Under the pieces are notes generated by a model, which was given only the letters and a program-made list of their open reading frames with translations, was not told where the DNA came from and did no database searches. 64,000 nucleotides of DNA, taken from Edolisoma coerulescens (taxonomy: Eukaryota; Chordata; Aves; Passeriformes; Campephagidae). The stretch is from the NCBI GenBank assembly GCA_013397115.1, contig VWZW01002764.1:997020-1061019 (forward strand). The letters run 5' to 3'. The translations under genes were made by a program, and so were the position numbers. Positions 60,695 through 64,000 of this stretch are shown here, piece by piece (position 1 is the stretch's first letter; the number at the start of each line of letters is the position of its first letter).

Positions 60695-61900
60695 ATTTCC
60701 CCATATGCACAGTCCTGACTCCAGAGGCACAAACCAGGGTCTGAGCTGCTGGCAAGGGATCTGCTGCATAGCACTGCCATCACCCACCCTGTGACTGCCC
60801 TTCAGGTACAACCTTTTCCTCCTAAGCCCCTCAGCCACCACACACAGCCCCAGCTGGGATCTCCTCACCGCTGCCCGGGGTTCCACTTCACTGGCTACTG
60901 TAGGAAAAATCACTCTTGCTGCAAATCCAACTCATTTTTCTTCTAAATTAGGCTGAACATTACTTACATAGCTCCCTGCAGTGAAGAAAGCACTGACAGT
61001 GACAGCCTCTGATGCTCTGCAATGTTCAAGGCTTCAGGAGTTGCTACCAAGCATCACTATCAGACACGAATAATCCTGCTCTAAGCTCTGTCATGACAGA
61101 ACAAGCCTTTCCTGGGTGCGTGCAAGCAGCACAGATGTCTGGCATCAAAATCTGCTTCAGAGCATCCACTGAATGCATTAAACAGAAAATGAACTGCGTT
61201 CAGCTGGATCTCAGTTCATCCTCCCAGACCAAGATTTTAAGGAAAGGCCTCAAGTGACTATGCAAGCTGTAACAGAGGGGGATGAGAGAGTTGTTATCTG
61301 CCAGCAAATTGGCTGGATTTGGAGCATCCCTGATGCAAACAGAGTTAGGGCATTGATAGCAGTGTGCTCCACATCTTCAACCGCTCTAAAAACATCAGCT
61401 CCTCCCAGCTCATTCATTTTGGCCTTTCTGTCAAACTAAGTGCAGGGGCAGCCATGGAGACAACTGTTTGCAGAAGGAAGGAACCCCCCTCTTCTGGTCC
61501 CACTTTCCTGGGATTGGAAAACACTGGCTGGCTGCACCACAGGCTTCTGCAGTGACGGTGGTCAGGCAGTAGGACCACCATGGCTCCACTTCTCCCGCAA
61601 AGAAAGGATGTAGCAGTTCTTGCTCTCTCCCACCCAGTCTGTGGGATTGAGCTCAGAGAACCTTGCTGTTCCCAGTCCTGCAATGGAAAGGTGAGCAGGA
61701 AAATGCTAGAGAGATGTGTGTCCCCACCTATGCACACAGTGACTGCCCCGCCTCAGTGTTGTCACTTCTCTGCCACAGCCAGCTCTGCCAAAGACTGGTA
61801 AAAAATGTCTGGGAGCTCAGGTATCAGTTTCTGATCCCAAACACAGATACAAAACCCCAACAACTTTAGGAATGTTGAAATCCAGTTCTGAAGTGCCTGA
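60695..61900. other. Non-coding stretch, no gene seen
   Basis: Mixed sequence; frames of about 60-107 codons on both strands without recognised content. Confidence 0.6.
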
Positions 61901-61934
61901 CACAGAGAGATTTGGGGCACAGAGAGATTTGGGG
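61901..61934. repeat. Exact 17-bp tandem duplication
   Basis: The unit cacagagagatttgggg at 61901-61917 is repeated without mismatch at 61918-61934. The lack of divergence points to a recent duplication. Confidence 0.95.
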
Positions 61935-62840
61935 AACAGGTATGCAAATGGCTTTAGGGTCTGTTATTAGTGAGGATGAGCTCACTTCTAGTGAGGAATA
62001 AGTAGAACCCCATCTGGAAGCTTGAAGGCACTTTCAGCAGTCCTGCTTTGCTAAAAACAAATCCAAAAGCAGTTCCTGTGGCTCCACTGACACACAGTGA
62101 CTTGCTAAGTCAGAGTAACTCAGTTGTAACTGTGTGCTCACACTCTTCTGTGTCCAGAAAGCCACACATGAGCATAGGATCCACATTCCTGGACTGTGTA
62201 GTGCTTTGGAATGACATACTGTCCTGAACTATTCCTCAGGGTCACCCTGAACAGGCCTTGGTAGAGCACATGAAAAGTTCATTTTCACCTGCTTCATCTT
62301 AGCAGGTTGCACCTCTTGGTGGAAAAAGACACAGGGGATAAAATCTTCAGCAAATCTGCCTGACTACATCCATAAAATGGCTGGAGAAGTACCTCTTATA
62401 GATAAGAGTAAATCCTTGGGAGGTTCTCCTTCAAGAAAAAAATGCTCACTTTTTCCCCCACCATCAGAGTGTTCATATAAACCTATAACCAGTTCAGGCT
62501 GTTTCTCCCTCTGGGAGATTTCAAGTGATTTGATTCAGCTTTCTAACATTGTTCAAGGTAGACTTCATCTCCCCTAGCACTCATCAAAGCTGCTAATAGG
62601 TACTTCAGAACTCATAAAGAGATGACCAAATCTTGGGCATTGGGGACTCTGGCTCATTTATCTTCCACAGGCAGAATCAGATCTGATTTTTTGCACTGCC
62701 TGCTCAGATGCTAATGCAGTGCATGGTCCCTGCCTCCTCATGGAAGCTTCCCTTGCAGTAACAGTCTGCTGTGAAAACACAAGAAAGGCAACACAGACTT
62801 CATATGGCTTCTACATTTAACTACAGGCAGATGGAGAACT

Positions 62841-62873
62841 GAGGGGGGAAAAAAAAGGAAAAGGAAAAAAGAG
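62841..62873. repeat. Pure purine tract
   Basis: Thirty-three consecutive purines (G6 block, A8 block, then GGAAAA-type words). Low-complexity sequence. Confidence 0.85.
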
Positions 62874-63148
62874 TTTTACTTTGAATTCGGTTACTAGGAG
62901 TGGGGAAGAGGAGATAAAGAAACCAAAGCCAACACAAAAGTTTTAAACACAAGCCTCCTTATTTGTGTAACTAGGAATAGAGAAGCTGTGAGGCCCAGAT
63001 TTCATGTGCTCTATGAAGATCTTTGGAGGTCTCAGGATCTTAGTTAACACAGAGTGAGTGGATCCATGCCATTTTCAATAAAGTTAGAGTATTTTATTTA
63101 GATCTGATTCCATGTATTACAGTGAACTTTTCCTCATTTTACGATGAT

Positions 63149-63193
63149 AATCTAATTATTATGCTGCTACTGATATAACACAATAATTAGATT
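63149..63193. repeat. 12-bp inverted repeat with 21-base loop
   Basis: aatctaattatt at 63149-63160 and its exact reverse complement aataattagatt at 63182-63193 enclose a 21-base spacer. Each arm holds a TAATTA-type homeodomain core, so the pair could be a symmetric binding arrangement as well as a hairpin. Confidence 0.85.
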
Positions 63194-64000
63194 CAGGTCC
63201 AGATATACAAGGGAAGTTGTGTTGGTGGAGTGACATTTATGTACTACTAGAAACACCTGCACATATTAAGGACAACTTCATGACTAGCTAGCAAGAAGTG
63301 ACACTTAATAGTCCTTTTTGTCAAAATGACTGTTTTGATATAAAAAAATTTCCCATTGAAGACAAAGATGTGTAAACTTACTCTGCAAGGATTATCATTA
63401 GAACTCTCTTTTTTTTTCCTTTTTGGAGGAGTTTAAGCTCAGTTTCCCTTGATATGACTTTTCAGACTGCAGTTACTGTTGCTGTACTGTAACCTGGGTT
63501 TGACTGCAGTTCTAACAAATAATCATAGATAATAAATATAAACCCCCCACCTTCCAAACTGCAGTCTAAAAAATATAACCTCTGCCTGGAGTCTATTCAT
63601 ATGGCAAGCAGCCTCATTTCTTTCCAACACAACACTCCAAAGTGCAGGTATTCAGTTAGTAGAGAAGAGACTCTCGTTGTAGGAGTTCCAGGTTGATTTT
63701 GTTGTTTGCTGGATGCTGTGGCTGAGTAGGGATTGCCTGTTCCTCAAGGCCACGGCCTCAGTTCACTGTCTGGGACTATGGGTAGCATGGGAGTAAGAAT
63801 ACAAAGCTCAGTCTAGCAGCTCCCCTGATGCAATTATCCTAATCCACAGGCAACACTGTTCTCTTCTTTGCCTGAGGAGCCTTGGGATCAGATTGTGTCC
63901 TGCATGGTGCTGTGGGGCAGGGAGGAGAAGGGGAGCTTTAGCTACTCTGAGAAATCTGAAAGAGCATTTAACTACATCAAGCCACATAATCAGAAAAGCC

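Larger units (their letters stand above)
61935..64000. other. Non-coding stretch to window end
   Basis: No gene is recognised. A pure purine tract lies at 62841-62873. A 12-bp inverted repeat (63149-63160 with 63182-63193) with TAATTA cores is in an AT-rich pocket at 63050-63380. A short T9 run is near 63410. Confidence 0.6.

Noticed and set aside
60584..60913. A 109-codon minus-strand frame with a hydrophobic repeat resembling a membrane segment
   Set aside because: The hydrophobic part is the translated AAAT/AAAC microsatellite.
1..64000. Search for CRISPR arrays, tRNAs, operons or phage genes
   Set aside because: None is present. The sequence is vertebrate nuclear DNA, and no periodic spacer array or cloverleaf was found by eye.

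Overview
The window looks like non-coding DNA from a bird nuclear genome. The main evidence is three clear 3'-end fragments of the CR1 LINE family, all on the + strand (17515-17968, 18396-18703, 31511-31690). Each ends in the avian CR1 signature: a 'gatctt(t/a)(a/g)(a/g)gg' block followed by TGATTCT-like octamer repeats. A fourth, eroded antisense fragment is probable at 39458-39590. Low repeat density, moderate GC with isolated CpG clusters, short homopolymers and microsatellites, and a small N gap at a poly-C tract (32275-32286) all fit a bird draft assembly. There is no prokaryotic or organellar layout.

I recognise no protein-coding gene, tRNA, rRNA or known microRNA. The open frames are all short (under 190 codons), overlap on both strands, match no family I know, and are about as long as chance allows in 64 kb. 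The window is best read as intergenic desert or the interior of a very long intron. Three stretches are flanked by plausible splice signals and are listed only as weak exon candidates (29885-30062 +, 34644-34727 +, 52606-52736 -).

Layout: 1-2150 is plain non-coding sequence. 2160-2590 is a strong CpG island, the best promoter candidate. 2.6-17.5 kb is repeat-poor, with a conserved-element-like block at 11.72-12.06 kb. 17.5-18.7 kb holds two CR1 fragments in tandem. 18.7-24.2 kb includes a TG repeat and an enhancer-like block with a POU octamer (21.23-21.48 kb). 24255-24297 is a perfect 19-bp inverted repeat. 24935-25290 is a smaller CpG-rich patch ending in a canonical TATA box. 25.3-38 kb holds a CR1 fragment, the gap and a weak CpG patch at 36.29-36.49 kb. 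38.08-38.66 kb is again enhancer-like. 42.24-42.80 kb is very AT-rich. 53056-53077 is a 3' splice site joined directly to a 5' splice site, as in a recursive splice site. 55755-55846 is a compound GATG/GATA microsatellite. The rest to 64 kb is non-coding with small simple repeats.

No multi-gene system is visible. The observations most worth checking are the perfect hairpin at 24.26 kb, the recursive-splice-like junction at 53.07 kb, the CpG island at 2.2-2.6 kb and the CpG plus TATA patch at 25.0-25.3 kb. Which gene, if any, this window belongs to cannot be told from the sequence alone.
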